From contig NZ_BBMZ01000007.1 of the NCBI RefSeq assembly GCF_000759795.1, forward strand, positions 62,001-126,000: a stretch of DNA of 64,000 nt, given 5' to 3'. The translations under genes were made by a program, and so were the position numbers. This document shows, one piece after another, positions 1 to 10,659 of the stretch (position 1 is its first letter; each line of letters starts with the position of its first letter). The notes beneath the pieces were generated by a model. That model ran no database searches and was not told where the DNA came from. It saw only the letters and a program-made list of their open reading frames with translations. The stretch comes from Pseudescherichia vulneris NBRC 102420. Lineage in GTDB: Bacteria; Pseudomonadota; Gammaproteobacteria; Enterobacterales; Enterobacteriaceae.

Positions 1-1
1 C

Positions 2-1555
<1,554 letters not shown>

Positions 1556-1556
1556 G

Positions 1557-1772
1557 ATGGATAAGGCCCAGCTGGTAGAGATTGCTAACACCGAGATGCC
1601 CTTTGGTAAATATAAGGGGCGGAGGCTGATCGATCTTCCGGAGGAGTACCTGCTCTGGTTTGCCCGCAAGGAGACGTTTCCGCCCGGACATCTTGGGCAA
1701 CTGATGGCCTTTACGTTGCTGATTAAAACCGAGGGGCTGACGCATCTGGTGCAGCCCCTACGGCGTCCTTAG
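1557..1772 (+). CDS. ypeB: DUF3820 family protein YpeB
   Basis: A 71-residue protein of the DUF3820 family, with the family signature MPFGKYKG followed by LIDLPEEYLLWF. Its biochemical role is not established. It starts one base after the ligA stop and probably is translated from the same message, as in E. coli, where ypeB also follows ligA and has nearly the same length. It converges on yfeH; the stop codons overlap by a few bases. Confidence 0.93.
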   Translation: MDKAQLVEIANTEMPFGKYKGRRLIDLPEEYLLWFARKETFPPGHLGQLMAFTLLIKTEGLTHLVQPLRRP

Positions 1773-2761
1773 GGGTTGTCAGCAGCCTGATGGGGCTGCT
1801 GTGCCTCCGCCTGACGCTTATAGCGGCGTGCCAGCACGGCACAGACCATCAGCTGGATCTGGTGGAAGATCATCAGCGGCAGCACCATCATCCCAATCAC
1901 TGAGGTTGGGAAAAGGATATTGGCCATCGGGATGCCGTTGGCTAGGCTCTTTTTCGAACCGCAGAAGACGATGGTAATTTCATCGGCTTTATTAAAGCCG
2001 CAGAGGCGTGCCACGAGGATATTTACCCCCATCACAATCGCCAGCAGGACCAGGCTGACAATCACGATAAACAGCAGCGATCCCATCCCCACCTTATGCC
2101 AGATGCCGTTCACCACCGCCTCGCTAAAGGCAGAGTAGACCACCAGCAGAATGGAGGTCTGGTCGGTTTTCGCGATCCACTTTTTATTACGCGCCACAAA
2201 GGCGGCGGTCCACGGACGTGAGAGGTGGCCGAGCACAAACGGCAGCAGCAGCTGCAGCATAATTTTCCCTACCTGCTCAAGGCTGCCCTGTGCGCCGTGC
2301 ATATCCATCACCAGGCCGACCAGCAGCGGCGAGAGGAAGATGCCCAGCAGGCTGGAGGCAGAGGCGGAGCACACCGCAGCCGCTACGTTACCACCGGCCA
2401 GCGAGGTAAAGGCGATTGCGGACTGCACGGTGGCAGGCAGGATGCAGAGGTAGAGAAAACCGGTATAGAGCTCAGGGCTGACGTTGACCGGGGCCCACCA
2501 GGCAAACAGCACGCCCAGCACCGGGAACAGAATAAAGGTGCTGCACATCACCCACAGATGCAGCCGCCAGTGGCTGCCGCCAGCAATAATGGCCTCGCGG
2601 GAGAGTTTGGCCCCGTGCATAAAGAAGAGCAGGGCGATAGCAGCGGTGGTGAGTCCTTCAAAGAAGGGGACGAAGCCGCCGCGGGCTGGGAAAAAAGAGG
2701 CCAGTAAAACAACGGCAATCAGCGTGAGCGTAAAAGGATCGAGGACGCGTAAAAATTTCAT
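1769..2761 (-). CDS. yfeH: SBF-like bile acid:sodium symporter family protein YfeH
   Basis: A 330-residue polytopic inner-membrane protein of the SBF-like (bile acid:Na+ symporter) superfamily, substrate unknown. About nine to ten hydrophobic segments can be followed from FTLTLIAVVLLASFF to MMVLPLMIFHQIQLMVCAV, with the conserved ILPATVQSAIAFTSLAGGN and FCGSKKSLANGIPMA stretches. The ATG at 2761 (MKFLRVLDP) is chosen because a good AGGAG precedes it and it matches the E. coli start; the frame is open a further 31 codons upstream. It lies tail to tail with ypeB. Confidence 0.93.
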   Translation of the reverse strand: MKFLRVLDPFTLTLIAVVLLASFFPARGGFVPFFEGLTTAAIALLFFMHGAKLSREAIIAGGSHWRLHLWVMCSTFILFPVLGVLFAWWAPVNVSPELYTGFLYLCILPATVQSAIAFTSLAGGNVAAAVCSASASSLLGIFLSPLLVGLVMDMHGAQGSLEQVGKIMLQLLLPFVLGHLSRPWTAAFVARNKKWIAKTDQTSILLVVYSAFSEAVVNGIWHKVGMGSLLFIVIVSLVLLAIVMGVNILVARLCGFNKADEITIVFCGSKKSLANGIPMANILFPTSVIGMMVLPLMIFHQIQLMVCAVLARRYKRQAEAQQPHQAADNP

Positions 2762-2871
2762 AATGACTCCTGAAAGACAGTGCCACCATTTTGCTTTTAT
2801 CTGGATGTTAATGAAAAGTGATTTATCGCGTTTGTTGAGAAAGAAGAGAGGCATAACGCCTCTCTGGGCGA

Positions 2872-3216
2872 TTAGATGTAGATATCAATCTGATGCTCGG
2901 CGGAAGGGGAGTTTACGCCTTCTGCTTTCGTCTGTTTCTGCTCCTGCTTTTTCTGCGCCTCTTCTGCCTGGCGTTGCTGGAGCTGGGCGATCTGCGCCTG
3001 CAGCAGTTTGATCTGGTTCTGGATCTGCTCCTGCTGCTTTTGCTTCTCTTCCGTGGTGCCGCTGCCGTTCGCGATCTCTTTCAGCTGTTTGGTGAGTTTA
3101 GTGACCTGCTGGGTCAGGCTCTGGATCTGGGAGGCGATATCGCTGCTGGCGCTGCTGGAGGAGCGTCCGGAACTGCCGGACTGGACTGACGGTGTAGTGG
3201 TTGAAATTGTTGTCAT
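2872..3216 (-). CDS. FlxA-like coiled-coil protein
   Basis: A 114-residue protein of low complexity: a Ser/Thr/Gly-rich head (residues 1-25), then a predicted coiled coil rich in Gln, Lys and Glu (residues 26-97, for example SQIQSLTQQVTKLTKQLKEI and LLQAQIAQLQQRQAEEAQ). The pattern fits the FlxA-like family, whose function is unknown; in E. coli flxA itself is a FliA-dependent gene. The start has AGAGAGG about eight bases upstream. E. coli has other genes (yfeR, yfeN, xap) here, so this is a local replacement. Family assignment is by pattern only. Confidence 0.75.
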   Translation of the reverse strand: MTTISTTTPSVQSGSSGRSSSSASSDIASQIQSLTQQVTKLTKQLKEIANGSGTTEEKQKQQEQIQNQIKLLQAQIAQLQQRQAEEAQKKQEQKQTKAEGVNSPSAEHQIDIYI

Positions 3217-3294
3217 TATAAAACCTCTCTTGCCATAAACCTGTTATATCGGCATTTTTTTAGAGAGCTTGAGAGGGAAATGTGGAACCGTCAT

Positions 3295-3376
3295 GTCGGG
3301 TGGCGCTTCGCTGACCCGACCTACAAACCGCACCGAGCTCACCGTAGGCCGGGAAAACACAGTGCCGCCCGGCGTT
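3295..3376. repeat. REP/BIME element
   Basis: Two inverted palindromic units with the enterobacterial REP core: GTCGGGTGGCGCTTCGCTGA with GACCCGACCTAC, then GTAGGCCGGG with GCCGCCCGGC in the opposite orientation. It sits between the FlxA-like gene and the tRNA operon terminator, where such non-coding elements usually occur. Confidence 0.75.
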
Positions 3377-3397
3377 AAATCACAGACAGCAGATAGC

Positions 3398-3424
3398 AAA
3401 AAAGCGCCTTTAGGGCGCTTTTTT
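3398..3424 (-). terminator. Rho-independent terminator of the valine/lysine tRNA operon
   Basis: On the minus strand, a stem of AAGCGCCC pairing with GGCGCTT around a short loop, followed by a run of T. It lies directly downstream of tRNA-Lys. Confidence 0.85.
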
Positions 3425-3428
3425 ACAT

Positions 3429-3504
3429 TGGTGGGTCGTGCAGGATTCGAACCTGCGACCAATTGATTAAAAGTCAACTGCTCTACCAACTGAGCTAACG
3501 ACCC
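3429..3504 (-). tRNA. lysV: tRNA-Lys(TTT)
   Basis: A 76-nt gene with encoded CCA. The acceptor stem GGGTCGT pairs with ACGACCC, the T-arm is GCAGGTTCGAATCCTGC and the anticodon loop is CTTTTAA, giving anticodon TTT. It is last in a four-tRNA operon, the position lysV has in E. coli after valU-valX-valY. Confidence 0.97.
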
Positions 3505-3508
3505 GAAA

Positions 3509-3584
3509 TGGTGGGCGATGACGGGCTCGAACCGCCGACCCCCTCCGTGTAAAGGAGATGCTCTACCAACTGAGCTAATCGCCC
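3509..3584 (-). tRNA. valY: tRNA-Val(TAC), copy 3
   Basis: A 76-nt gene with encoded CCA. Acceptor GGGCGAT pairs with ATCGCCC; the anticodon loop is TTTACAC (anticodon TAC). It has the same tRNA sequence as the copy at 3615-3690. The symbol follows operon position in E. coli. Confidence 0.95.
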
Positions 3585-3614
3585 ATTTCGGAACTGCTGC
3601 TGATAAGTTGAGAT

Positions 3615-3690
3615 TGGTGGGCGATGACGGGCTCGAACCGCCGACCCCCTCCGTGTAAAGGAGATGCTCTACCAACTGAGCTAATCGCCC
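3615..3690 (-). tRNA. valX: tRNA-Val(TAC), copy 2
   Basis: A 76-nt gene with encoded CCA, same acceptor stem (GGGCGAT/ATCGCCC) and TAC anticodon as the copy downstream. The spacer to its neighbour is about 30 bases. Confidence 0.95.
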
Positions 3691-3731
3691 AATCTCACTG
3701 CTTATCTACACTGCGGTCATCATCATAATGA

Positions 3732-3807
3732 TGGTGGGTGATGACGGGCTCGAACCGCCGACCCCCTCCGTGTAAAGGAGATGCTCTACCAACTGAGCTA
3801 ATCACCC
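3732..3807 (-). tRNA. valU: tRNA-Val(TAC), copy 1 of the operon
   Basis: A 76-nt gene with encoded CCA. It differs from the other two valine copies in the acceptor stem (GGGTGAT/ATCACCC), a compensated base-pair change. Anticodon TAC. It is the promoter-proximal tRNA. Confidence 0.95.
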
Positions 3808-3824
3808 CCGCTGTGTGGAGTCGC

Positions 3825-3852
3825 ATTATAGGGAGAGTTGAAAATGAGTCAA
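3825..3852 (-). promoter_or_regulatory. Sigma-70 promoter of the valine/lysine tRNA operon
   Basis: On the minus strand, TTGACT (3852-3847) and a perfect TATAAT (3830-3825) are separated by 16 bases, 18 bases before the first tRNA. The base after the -10 begins a GC-containing discriminator (GCGACTC), typical of growth-rate and ppGpp-controlled stable-RNA promoters. Regulation is inferred, not shown. Confidence 0.8.
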
Positions 3853-3972
3853 CGCCTTTTCTCAAGATTTTGTTTGTTCGTCGTAAATTTAGACAAAGCG
3901 GCGCATAAATGGCTGCGTACGCATGATTTCTAAACAAAAAACGGCTTTGACTCGCCCACAGTAGTAACAACA

Positions 3973-4000
3973 TTGAGGAATCAGCGCAGGGTGATAGAAT
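3973..4000 (+). promoter_or_regulatory. Putative gltX promoter
   Basis: TTGAGG and TAGAAT are separated by 16 bases, about 65 bases before the gltX start codon. The match is moderate; E. coli gltX has several promoters and others may exist here. Confidence 0.45.
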
Positions 4001-4064
4001 ATTGCCCATTCTGTTTTCCAGGACTTGCCGGCTGTCGGCATCGTTATCAACGTAAGGCCATTTC

Positions 4065-5480
4065 ATGAAAATCAAAACTCGCTTCGCGCCAAGCCCGACC
4101 GGCTATCTGCACGTCGGTGGGGCGCGTACCGCTCTCTATTCCTGGCTTTTCGCACGTCACCAGAACGGTGAATTTGTGCTGCGTATTGAAGACACCGATC
4201 TCGAACGCTCTACGCCAGAGGCTATCGAAGCCATTATGGATGGCATGAACTGGCTGAATCTGGAGTGGGATGAAGGCCCCTATTTCCAGACCAAACGTTT
4301 CGACCGCTACAATGCGGTGATCGACGACATGCTGAAAGTGGGCACCGCCTACCGTTGCTACTGCTCTAAAGAGCGTCTGGAGGCGCTACGTGAAGAGCAG
4401 ATGGCCAACGGCGAGAAGCCACGCTATGACGGCCGCTGCCGCCATGACCACAGCGAACATGCTGCCGATGAGCCTTGCGTCGTACGCTTTGCGAACCCGC
4501 AGGATGGCTCCGTGATCTTTGATGACCAGATCCGTGGCCCGATCGAATTCAGCAACCAGGAGCTGGACGATCTGATCATCCGCCGTACCGACGGTTCCCC
4601 AACCTATAACTTCTGTGTTGTCGTCGACGACTGGGATATGCAGATCACCCACGTGATCCGCGGTGAAGACCACATCAACAACACCCCGCGCCAGATCAAT
4701 ATCCTGAAAGCGCTGAACGCCCCTGTGCCGGTGTATGCCCACGTCTCGATGATCAACGGCGACGACGGCAAGAAGCTCTCCAAGCGCCACGGCGCGGTGA
4801 GCGTGATGCAGTATCGTGATGACGGCTATCTGCCGGAAGCGCTGCTCAACTACCTGGTGCGTCTGGGCTGGTCTAGCGGCGACCAGGAGATCTTTAGCCG
4901 TGAAGAGATGATCAACCTCTTCTCGCTGGGTGCGGTAAGCAAATCGGCCAGCGCCTTTAACACCGACAAGCTGCTGTGGCTGAACCACCACTATATCAAC
5001 ACCCTGGCTCCGGAGTACGTTGCGACCCATCTGCAATGGCATATCGAGCAGGCAAACATCGACACCCGCACCGGCCCGCAGCTGTCAGAGCTGATCGGCC
5101 TGCTGGGCGAGCGCTGCAAGACGCTGAAAGAGATTGCCGAGAGCTGCCGCTACTTCTACGAGGAGTTTGCCGAGTTCGACGCCGACGCCGCCAAGAAGCA
5201 CCTGCGTCCGGTTGCGCGTCAGCCGCTGGAAGTAGTGCGCGACAAGCTGGCCGCGCTCACTGACTGGACGGCGGAAAACATCCACCATGCGATTCAGGCC
5301 ACCGCCGATGAGCTGGAAGTCGGAATGGGTAAAGTCGGGATGCCGCTGCGCGTGGCGGTGACCGGGGCAGGGCAGTCGCCTGCGCTGGACGTTACCGTGC
5401 ATGCCATTGGTAAAACCCGCAGCGTTGAGCGTATCAATCGCGCGCTGGGCTTTATTGCAGAGCGTGAAAGCCAGCGATAA
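4065..5480 (+). CDS. gltX: Glutamate--tRNA ligase GltX
   Basis: Charges tRNA-Glu with glutamate in the cytoplasm. The 471 residues equal the E. coli length. Class I signatures are visible: the HIGH-type motif [11 protein letters not shown] at residues 9-19 and the KMSKS-type motif KKLSKRHG. Zinc-site residues appear in CYCSKERL and GRCRHDH. It is divergent from the tRNA-Val/Lys operon, as in E. coli, and ends at a bidirectional terminator shared with yfeD. Confidence 0.98.
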   Translation: MKIKTRFAPSPTGYLHVGGARTALYSWLFARHQNGEFVLRIEDTDLERSTPEAIEAIMDGMNWLNLEWDEGPYFQTKRFDRYNAVIDDMLKVGTAYRCYCSKERLEALREEQMANGEKPRYDGRCRHDHSEHAADEPCVVRFANPQDGSVIFDDQIRGPIEFSNQELDDLIIRRTDGSPTYNFCVVVDDWDMQITHVIRGEDHINNTPRQINILKALNAPVPVYAHVSMINGDDGKKLSKRHGAVSVMQYRDDGYLPEALLNYLVRLGWSSGDQEIFSREEMINLFSLGAVSKSASAFNTDKLLWLNHHYINTLAPEYVATHLQWHIEQANIDTRTGPQLSELIGLLGERCKTLKEIAESCRYFYEEFAEFDADAAKKHLRPVARQPLEVVRDKLAALTDWTAENIHHAIQATADELEVGMGKVGMPLRVAVTGAGQSPALDVTVHAIGKTRSVERINRALGFIAERESQR

Positions 5481-5493
5481 CCGCACTAAACAG

Positions 5494-5522
5494 AAACGGC
5501 AGGGTTAACCTGCCGTTTTTTT
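5494..5522. terminator. Bidirectional terminator between gltX and yfeD
   Basis: A perfect hairpin AACGGCAGG/CCTGCCGTT with A and T tracts on either side, so it can serve both convergent genes. Confidence 0.85.
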
Positions 5523-5913
5523 ATGCCTCAGCGTCGGCAATGCCCAGCCGGGTTAAAAACCCGCGCAGACCTTCTCGAGCCAAAAAGCGCTCCAGTCGTT
5601 CCTGCTCGGCGGGCGTCATATTCTGCAGAACACTATTTATCTGGCGTAGCGAAGCGGTTTGAAACAGCGTGCCGTAGCCTGCCGCGGGTTCTGCCATTGA
5701 CGAGGCTGATTGGCGATGACGAACCACCGGCGTTTTACGCATATAGGCCAGCACGCGTTCATCAATATGGATCAGTCGCGCCCGGCCACCTTTAACACCG
5801 GTTAGCGTCTCGGTTGTCCAACCCTGTTCGCGGATCCAACGGTTAACCGTTTGTCTGGCCACGCCAAGATAGTCCGCCATCTCTTCAGGCGTCATTTTAT
5901 CAGGTAGCTTCAT
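5521..5913 (-). CDS. yfeD: YfeC-like helix-turn-helix protein YfeD
   Basis: A 130-residue putative DNA-binding protein. The N-terminal helix-turn-helix of the YfeC-like type reads MTPEEMADYLGVARQTVNRW, followed by a GVKGGRARLIHID segment and a C-terminal helical part with MTPAEQERLERFLAREGLRGFL. It is a paralog of yfeC just upstream and starts one base after the yfeC stop, so the two are very probably translationally coupled. Target genes are unknown. Confidence 0.92.
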   Translation of the reverse strand: MKLPDKMTPEEMADYLGVARQTVNRWIREQGWTTETLTGVKGGRARLIHIDERVLAYMRKTPVVRHRQSASSMAEPAAGYGTLFQTASLRQINSVLQNMTPAEQERLERFLAREGLRGFLTRLGIADAEA

Positions 5914-5914
5914 C

Positions 5915-6277
5915 TTATTTTTCCCTACCGCGAATACCCAGCCGTTGGAGCAGGCCGCTAATCCCCTCGCGCATCAACAGAGAGGTCAGCTGCTTCTGTT
6001 CTGAAGGCGTCATCTCTTTCGCCAGCGTCACCAGCAGCACGTCGAGTGAGGTATCCAGGCTGGCGTCAGCGTAGAGCGTCGCATCGGCAGCCCGGCGAGC
6101 GTTGCGGATAAACTCACGCACCTGTTCATTGATATGCACCACGCGCGCCTTGCCGCCCTGCACGCCAGGCTTGGGTGACGTTACCCAGCCCTCTTTGCGT
6201 ACCCACTTGTTAATTGTTTGGCGGCTATAGCCTGTCAGTTTGGCTAACTCTTCCGGCGTCATTCGTTCCTTGATCAT
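5915..6277 (-). CDS. yfeC: YfeC-like helix-turn-helix protein YfeC
   Basis: A 120-residue putative DNA-binding protein with the same architecture as yfeD: helix-turn-helix MTPEELAKLTGYSRQTINKW, basic GVQGGKARVVHIN, then a C-terminal LAKEMTPSEQKQLTSLL helix pair. The ATG at 6277 is preceded by CAGGAAA; an internal ATG five codons on is an alternative. Close match to E. coli YfeC, which lies in the same place between gltX and the alanine tRNAs. Function unknown. Confidence 0.92.
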   Translation of the reverse strand: MIKERMTPEELAKLTGYSRQTINKWVRKEGWVTSPKPGVQGGKARVVHINEQVREFIRNARRAADATLYADASLDTSLDVLLVTLAKEMTPSEQKQLTSLLMREGISGLLQRLGIRGREK

Positions 6278-6436
6278 ACGATTTCCTGACGAGCAGTAGG
6301 GGTAATTAGGGGTTCATTTTATAGCACCATTTTACGCGAAAATGTGACAGGTTTAACTCCTGACTGCGAGCAGGCACGCAATGTGGTTCATTTGTTTGCT
6401 TTTTCAGCGGTTGAGAGAGGGAGAGAGATTTTGCCG

Positions 6437-6465
6437 TTGACACCTGCCAAAGGAATTCATATTAT
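6437..6465 (+). promoter_or_regulatory. Sigma-70 promoter of the tRNA-Ala operon
   Basis: A consensus TTGACA (6437-6442), 17-base spacer and TATTAT (6460-6465), followed by the GC-rich discriminator GCCGCCCG, 31 bases before the first tRNA. The discriminator suggests stringent control. Confidence 0.85.
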
Positions 6466-6496
6466 GCCGCCCGTCAACACGACAGCTTTACGCAAC

Positions 6497-6572
<76 letters not shown>

Positions 6573-6614
6573 AACTCTGAACCCAACAGATTTGGTGCGT
6601 AAAGAAGACTGTGG

Positions 6615-6705
<91 letters not shown>

Positions 6706-6713
6706 AAATTCAG

Positions 6714-6739
6714 ACCCTCGCTTTTGCGAGGGTTTTTTT
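6714..6739 (+). terminator. Rho-independent terminator of the tRNA-Ala operon
   Basis: Hairpin ACCCTCGC/GCGAGGGT with a TTTT loop followed by seven T, nine bases after the second tRNA. Confidence 0.88.
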
Positions 6740-6926
6740 ATGCCTGTCATTCCGCTTTCATGAACATTCAGTAAAATTTTTATAGCGATCCCAGGAAATT
6801 CTCTCATTACTTAACTATTGTTAAGCACCAATTCACTATCAGCTCGCTAACTTGATTCACCTTGTGAATAAACCTATTATTTCTGCCCAGCGAAATTGCG
6901 CGCCAAGAGCACATTTATTAACTCAA

Positions 6927-9110
6927 ATGAAAATGAAAATATACAGTCATGTGAAAGTGTTTTTAATTGCGTTAATAATGTGTATAGCAATTGTCCCTTT
7001 TTCACGTTTTATTTCCCCACGCGCCCAGGTAGATGCAAGTGAAATCTTTTTGGCGTGGCTACCGTTCAGCGTCTCGCTGGCAATGATCCTTCTTTTTGGC
7101 CGCCGGGCCATTTTTCCGCTGGTAGTGGGATTTGCCCTGGTTTATGAGCGGCTGCTGGATTTAACCCTGTTGCAAACCGGCGTTTTCCTTTTTTGCTTCT
7201 TCTTTCCTCTCCTGCTGTCATGCACCATTGTACGCTGGCAGCTGGGCACACGCTGGCGACACGGCTTGCCAAACCGGGATATGGGGGTGCGTACCGTCTG
7301 GCTGGCGTTTGTTGCGCCTGCCGCTATTAAGGCAACCATGTACGTTGCGGGTGCCAAAGTGGCATTTCCGACGCCGATGGCCCGGTTCTTTGATACCGGC
7401 TCGGTTATTTACAGCATCATTGATATACAGAGTTTGATTTGCGCGGCGCTGATTTTCACCATGATGTTTTATTATCCGTTGCGCATGATGGTAAATCCGC
7501 GCTATGGCCGGACCCTATGGCGGAAAAGCATCAGACCTTTCTTATCGCCGAGAAGAAGAAATTTTACTTTAGGTTGGCTGCTCACATTAGCGCTGTTTCT
7601 TATTGTCGTCTGTTCACCCTATCAGTCTGACTATATAGCCGGGTACCTGGTCCCGATCATCTTTATTTTATTTACCTTAGGGATCGGTAAGCTAAGCCCG
7701 CCGTTAATCGGTATGAGCTGGGCATGTACTGCGTTGATGCTTCTCGCCAACAATCAAAATTTCTTGCAGGGGGTTTACACTGAGTATTCAATGGCCTTCG
7801 TGCTGTCGGTACTGATCTCCTTTACCATCTGCATTCTCTACATGGCCTCTATTTACCGGCGCAGCGAGTGGCTTAAGCGGGCATGGAAGGCGCAGGCGCT
7901 AACCGATCCTCTTACCGGTCTGCCGAATTTGCGCGCCCTTGAACAGCAGTTAGAGAAGCATACGCATCGGGTCGTCTGCTGCCTGCACATCAGCAACCTG
8001 GAGTTTCTCAGTCGTCACTACGGCATGATGATGCGCGTGCAGTGTAAGCGCAGCATCACCCGTGAGCTACAGCCGCTGCTGATGCGCAATGAAAAGGTCT
8101 ATCAGCTACCGGGAAGCGAGCTGCTGCTGCTGCTCAACGGTGCCGATCCGACGGCGCGACTTCAGCATATGGTGGACTACCTCAGCGGGCGGAAAATTTT
8201 CTGGCACCACACCGCAATGGATATCGAGTTTGGGGCCTCGTGGGGCATTATTGAGGGCGCTGGGGAGGTGTTTCACCAAATGCTGGGCCAGCTGAGCTGG
8301 CTTTCCGAGCAGGCCTGTGCCAACTCACATGTGCTCGCCCTCACCCAGAGTCTTGAGACCGTATGCGGCCATACTACCGATCGCGTGCTGCTGCTTAACC
8401 GCGTAAAGCGTGCCCTGGAGGAGGATGGACTGTTACTCTATGCCCAGCCAATCCAGAACGCGGACGGGGTGGGGTATCATGAGGTACTGACCCGCCTTGC
8501 CGTTGAAGGCGAAATTCTGACGCCTGACCGCTTTCTACCGGTTATCGCCCAGTTTAACCTGAGCATTCGCTTCGACATGCAGGTCCTGGAGACCCTGCTG
8601 CGCTGGCTGCGTGCGCATCCGGTTCCCGGTAGCCAGGCGCGTTTCTCCGTCAACCTGATGCCGCTGACCCTGATGCAGGAAGAGTCGGCCACGCAGATTA
8701 TGACCCTGTTTAAACGTTATGACGTTGCCCCCCAGTGCGTGATCATTGAGATAACCGAAGAGCAGGCTTTCTCTAATTCCGAAACCAGCATGCATAACAT
8801 TCAGCGTCTGCAAAACTACGGCTTTAAGATTGCGATCGACGATTTCGGTACCGGCTATGCTAACTTCGAGCGTCTGAAGCGTCTGCATGCTGATATCGTG
8901 AAGATCGACGGCTCCTTCGTGAAGGATATTCTCACCGACTCCCTGGACGCGATGATTGTGAAATCGATCTGCTTTATGGCGAAAGCTAAATCGCTGACCG
9001 TGGTGGCGGAGTATGTGGAGACCGAGGAGCAGCGTGACCTGCTGCTCTCGCTGGGCGTGGACTATCTACAGGGTTATCTGCTGGGTAAACCCGAGAAGCT
9101 GGCGGATTAG
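6927..9110 (+). CDS. pdeA: Cyclic di-GMP phosphodiesterase PdeA (YfeA)
   Basis: A membrane-anchored EAL-type c-di-GMP phosphodiesterase. Residues 1-310 form a hydrophobic MASE1-like sensor domain, then a degenerate GGDEF domain (ALTDPLTGLPNLRAL ... LPGSELLLLL where GGDEF is expected), then an EAL domain with the signature altered to HEVLTRL but with ITEEQA, IDDFGTGYA, VKIDGSF and VVAEYVET retained. E. coli PdeA is degenerate in the same places. Length with the ATG at 6927 is 727 residues, close to the family's; no strong ribosome site is visible, and a TTG 25 codons upstream is an alternative. It is followed by a bidirectional terminator. Confidence 0.9.
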   Translation: MKMKIYSHVKVFLIALIMCIAIVPFSRFISPRAQVDASEIFLAWLPFSVSLAMILLFGRRAIFPLVVGFALVYERLLDLTLLQTGVFLFCFFFPLLLSCTIVRWQLGTRWRHGLPNRDMGVRTVWLAFVAPAAIKATMYVAGAKVAFPTPMARFFDTGSVIYSIIDIQSLICAALIFTMMFYYPLRMMVNPRYGRTLWRKSIRPFLSPRRRNFTLGWLLTLALFLIVVCSPYQSDYIAGYLVPIIFILFTLGIGKLSPPLIGMSWACTALMLLANNQNFLQGVYTEYSMAFVLSVLISFTICILYMASIYRRSEWLKRAWKAQALTDPLTGLPNLRALEQQLEKHTHRVVCCLHISNLEFLSRHYGMMMRVQCKRSITRELQPLLMRNEKVYQLPGSELLLLLNGADPTARLQHMVDYLSGRKIFWHHTAMDIEFGASWGIIEGAGEVFHQMLGQLSWLSEQACANSHVLALTQSLETVCGHTTDRVLLLNRVKRALEEDGLLLYAQPIQNADGVGYHEVLTRLAVEGEILTPDRFLPVIAQFNLSIRFDMQVLETLLRWLRAHPVPGSQARFSVNLMPLTLMQEESATQIMTLFKRYDVAPQCVIIEITEEQAFSNSETSMHNIQRLQNYGFKIAIDDFGTGYANFERLKRLHADIVKIDGSFVKDILTDSLDAMIVKSICFMAKAKSLTVVAEYVETEEQRDLLLSLGVDYLQGYLLGKPEKLAD

Positions 9111-9114
9111 AAAT

Positions 9115-9141
9115 AAAAAACCGGGGCAGGGCCCCGGTTTT
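9115..9141. terminator. Bidirectional terminator between pdeA and nupC
   Basis: Perfect hairpin AACCGGGGC/GCCCCGGTT with an A tract before and T tract after, between convergent genes. Confidence 0.85.
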
Positions 9142-9159
9142 ATCTATATGCGACGTGAT

Positions 9160-10347
9160 TTACAGCACGAGCGCAGCGATAGATGCAGACAGCACGCTGA
9201 CCAGCGTAGAGCCGTAAACCAGCTTCAGACCAAAGCGTGATACCACGTTGCCTTGCTCTTCGTTCAGGCCTTTGATGGCGCCGGCAATGATGCCGATAGA
9301 GGAGAAGTTAGCAAAGGAGACGAGGAACACGGAGAGGATCCCTTCTGCACGCGGCGACAGGGTGCTGGCGATCTTTTGCAGGTCCATCATGGCAACGAAT
9401 TCATTAGAGACCAGTTTGGTCGCCATAATACTGCCTACCTGCAGCGCTTCGCCGGCCGGTACACCCATTACCCATGCAACCGGATAGAAGATGTAGCCCA
9501 GAATACCCTGGAAGGAGATGCCCAGTACGGCGGCGAACAGGGCGTTCAGACCGGAGATCAGGGCGATAAAGCCGATCAGCATGGCGGCAACGATAATCGC
9601 CACTTTGAAGCCTGCCAGGATATACTCACCCAGCATCTCAAAGAAGCTCTGGCCTTCATGCAGATTCGCCATCTGCAGGTTCTCTTCGCTCTCATCCACG
9701 CGGTAAGGGTTGATCAGCGACAGAACGATAAAGGTGCTGAACATGTTGAGAACCAGCGCCGCAACGACGTACTTTGGATCCAGCATGGTCATGTACGCGC
9801 CAACAATTGACATGGAGACGGTAGACATCGCCGTGGCTGCCATGGTGTACATGCGGTTGCGCGACATTTTTCCGAGGATATCTTTATAGGCGATAAAGTT
9901 TTCTGACTGCCCCAGAATCAGTGAGCTTACCGCGTTAAAGGATTCCAGTTTGCCCATGCCGTTAACTTTTGACAGCACGGTACCGATAGCGCGAATAACA
10001 ATCGGCAGGACGCGAATGTGCTGCAGGATACCGATCAGCGCAGAGATAAAGACGATAGGGCAGAGTACCTTCAGGAAGAAGAATGCCAGACCTTCATCGT
10101 TCATTTTGCCAAAGACGAAGTTGGTCCCTTCGTTGGCAAAGCCGAGCAGCTTTTCAAACATCTCCGAGAAGCCACGTACGAAGCCCTGACCGATGTCGGA
10201 GTTCAGGAAGAACCAGGCGAGTAACACTTCAATAACCAAAAGCTGAACAACGAAACGAATACGAATTTTCTTGCGATCGCTGCTGACCAGTAAGGCAAGC
10301 AGCGCCACAACGGCAAGCGCCAAAACAAAGTGAAGAACGCGGGACAT
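9160..10347 (-). CDS. nupC: Nucleoside permease NupC
   Basis: H+-coupled concentrative nucleoside transporter of the inner membrane (CNT family). 395 residues with the core motifs [32 protein letters not shown] and [15 protein letters not shown]. It is about five residues shorter than E. coli NupC, apparently from a gap in the loop before ISFQGILGY. The ATG at 10347 (MSRVLHF) is chosen for its GGAG ribosome site and family match; the frame extends six codons upstream. It is divergent from mntH. Confidence 0.96.
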   Translation of the reverse strand: MSRVLHFVLALAVVALLALLVSSDRKKIRIRFVVQLLVIEVLLAWFFLNSDIGQGFVRGFSEMFEKLLGFANEGTNFVFGKMNDEGLAFFFLKVLCPIVFISALIGILQHIRVLPIVIRAIGTVLSKVNGMGKLESFNAVSSLILGQSENFIAYKDILGKMSRNRMYTMAATAMSTVSMSIVGAYMTMLDPKYVVAALVLNMFSTFIVLSLINPYRVDESEENLQMANLHEGQSFFEMLGEYILAGFKVAIIVAAMLIGFIALISGLNALFAAVLGISFQGILGYIFYPVAWVMGVPAGEALQVGSIMATKLVSNEFVAMMDLQKIASTLSPRAEGILSVFLVSFANFSSIGIIAGAIKGLNEEQGNVVSRFGLKLVYGSTLVSVLSASIAALVL

Positions 10348-10445
10348 ACTTTTTGCTCCAAACATGAGGCAGGTTTAGTTTTCGTGCACATTCTATGAAA
10401 CAAGAGTAAATAAAACGAGATCAAATACACACTATCGTTATGTCC

Positions 10446-10461
10446 TGTGACGAGACTCAAA
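10446..10461 (-). promoter_or_regulatory. Putative CRP site upstream of nupC
   Basis: TGTGA-CGAGAC-TCAAA matches the CRP consensus TGTGA-N6-TCACA in nine of ten positions, about 100 bases before the nupC start. E. coli nupC is CRP/CytR controlled, so the site is plausible; no experiment supports it here. Confidence 0.5.
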
Positions 10462-10630
10462 AATAGTGATCAAAGATACAATTTTGTTATGTTAATAAAA
10501 GAAGTGTAAAAGCCGTTTACGCTGCTAGACTGTAACAAATGGGACAACCTCCCCATGCATTTTCGCTCTTTTCCTGACGCTCACTCCGTTAATCGGTTTT
10601 ATCTATCAAAGAAATCCACCCAAACCAACT

Positions 10631-10649
10631 TGATAATCATTCGCATTTT
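10631..10649 (+). promoter_or_regulatory. Putative Fur box upstream of mntH
   Basis: TGATAATCATTCGCATTTT resembles the Fur consensus (GATAATGATAATCATTATC core), 41 bases before the mntH start. E. coli mntH is repressed by Fur, which supports the reading. Confidence 0.6.
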
Positions 10650-10659
10650 GCTAGCATGA

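Noticed and set aside
3244-4075. Open frames running through the tRNA-Val/Lys genes
   Set aside because: They are translations of the tRNA repeats and have no coding meaning.
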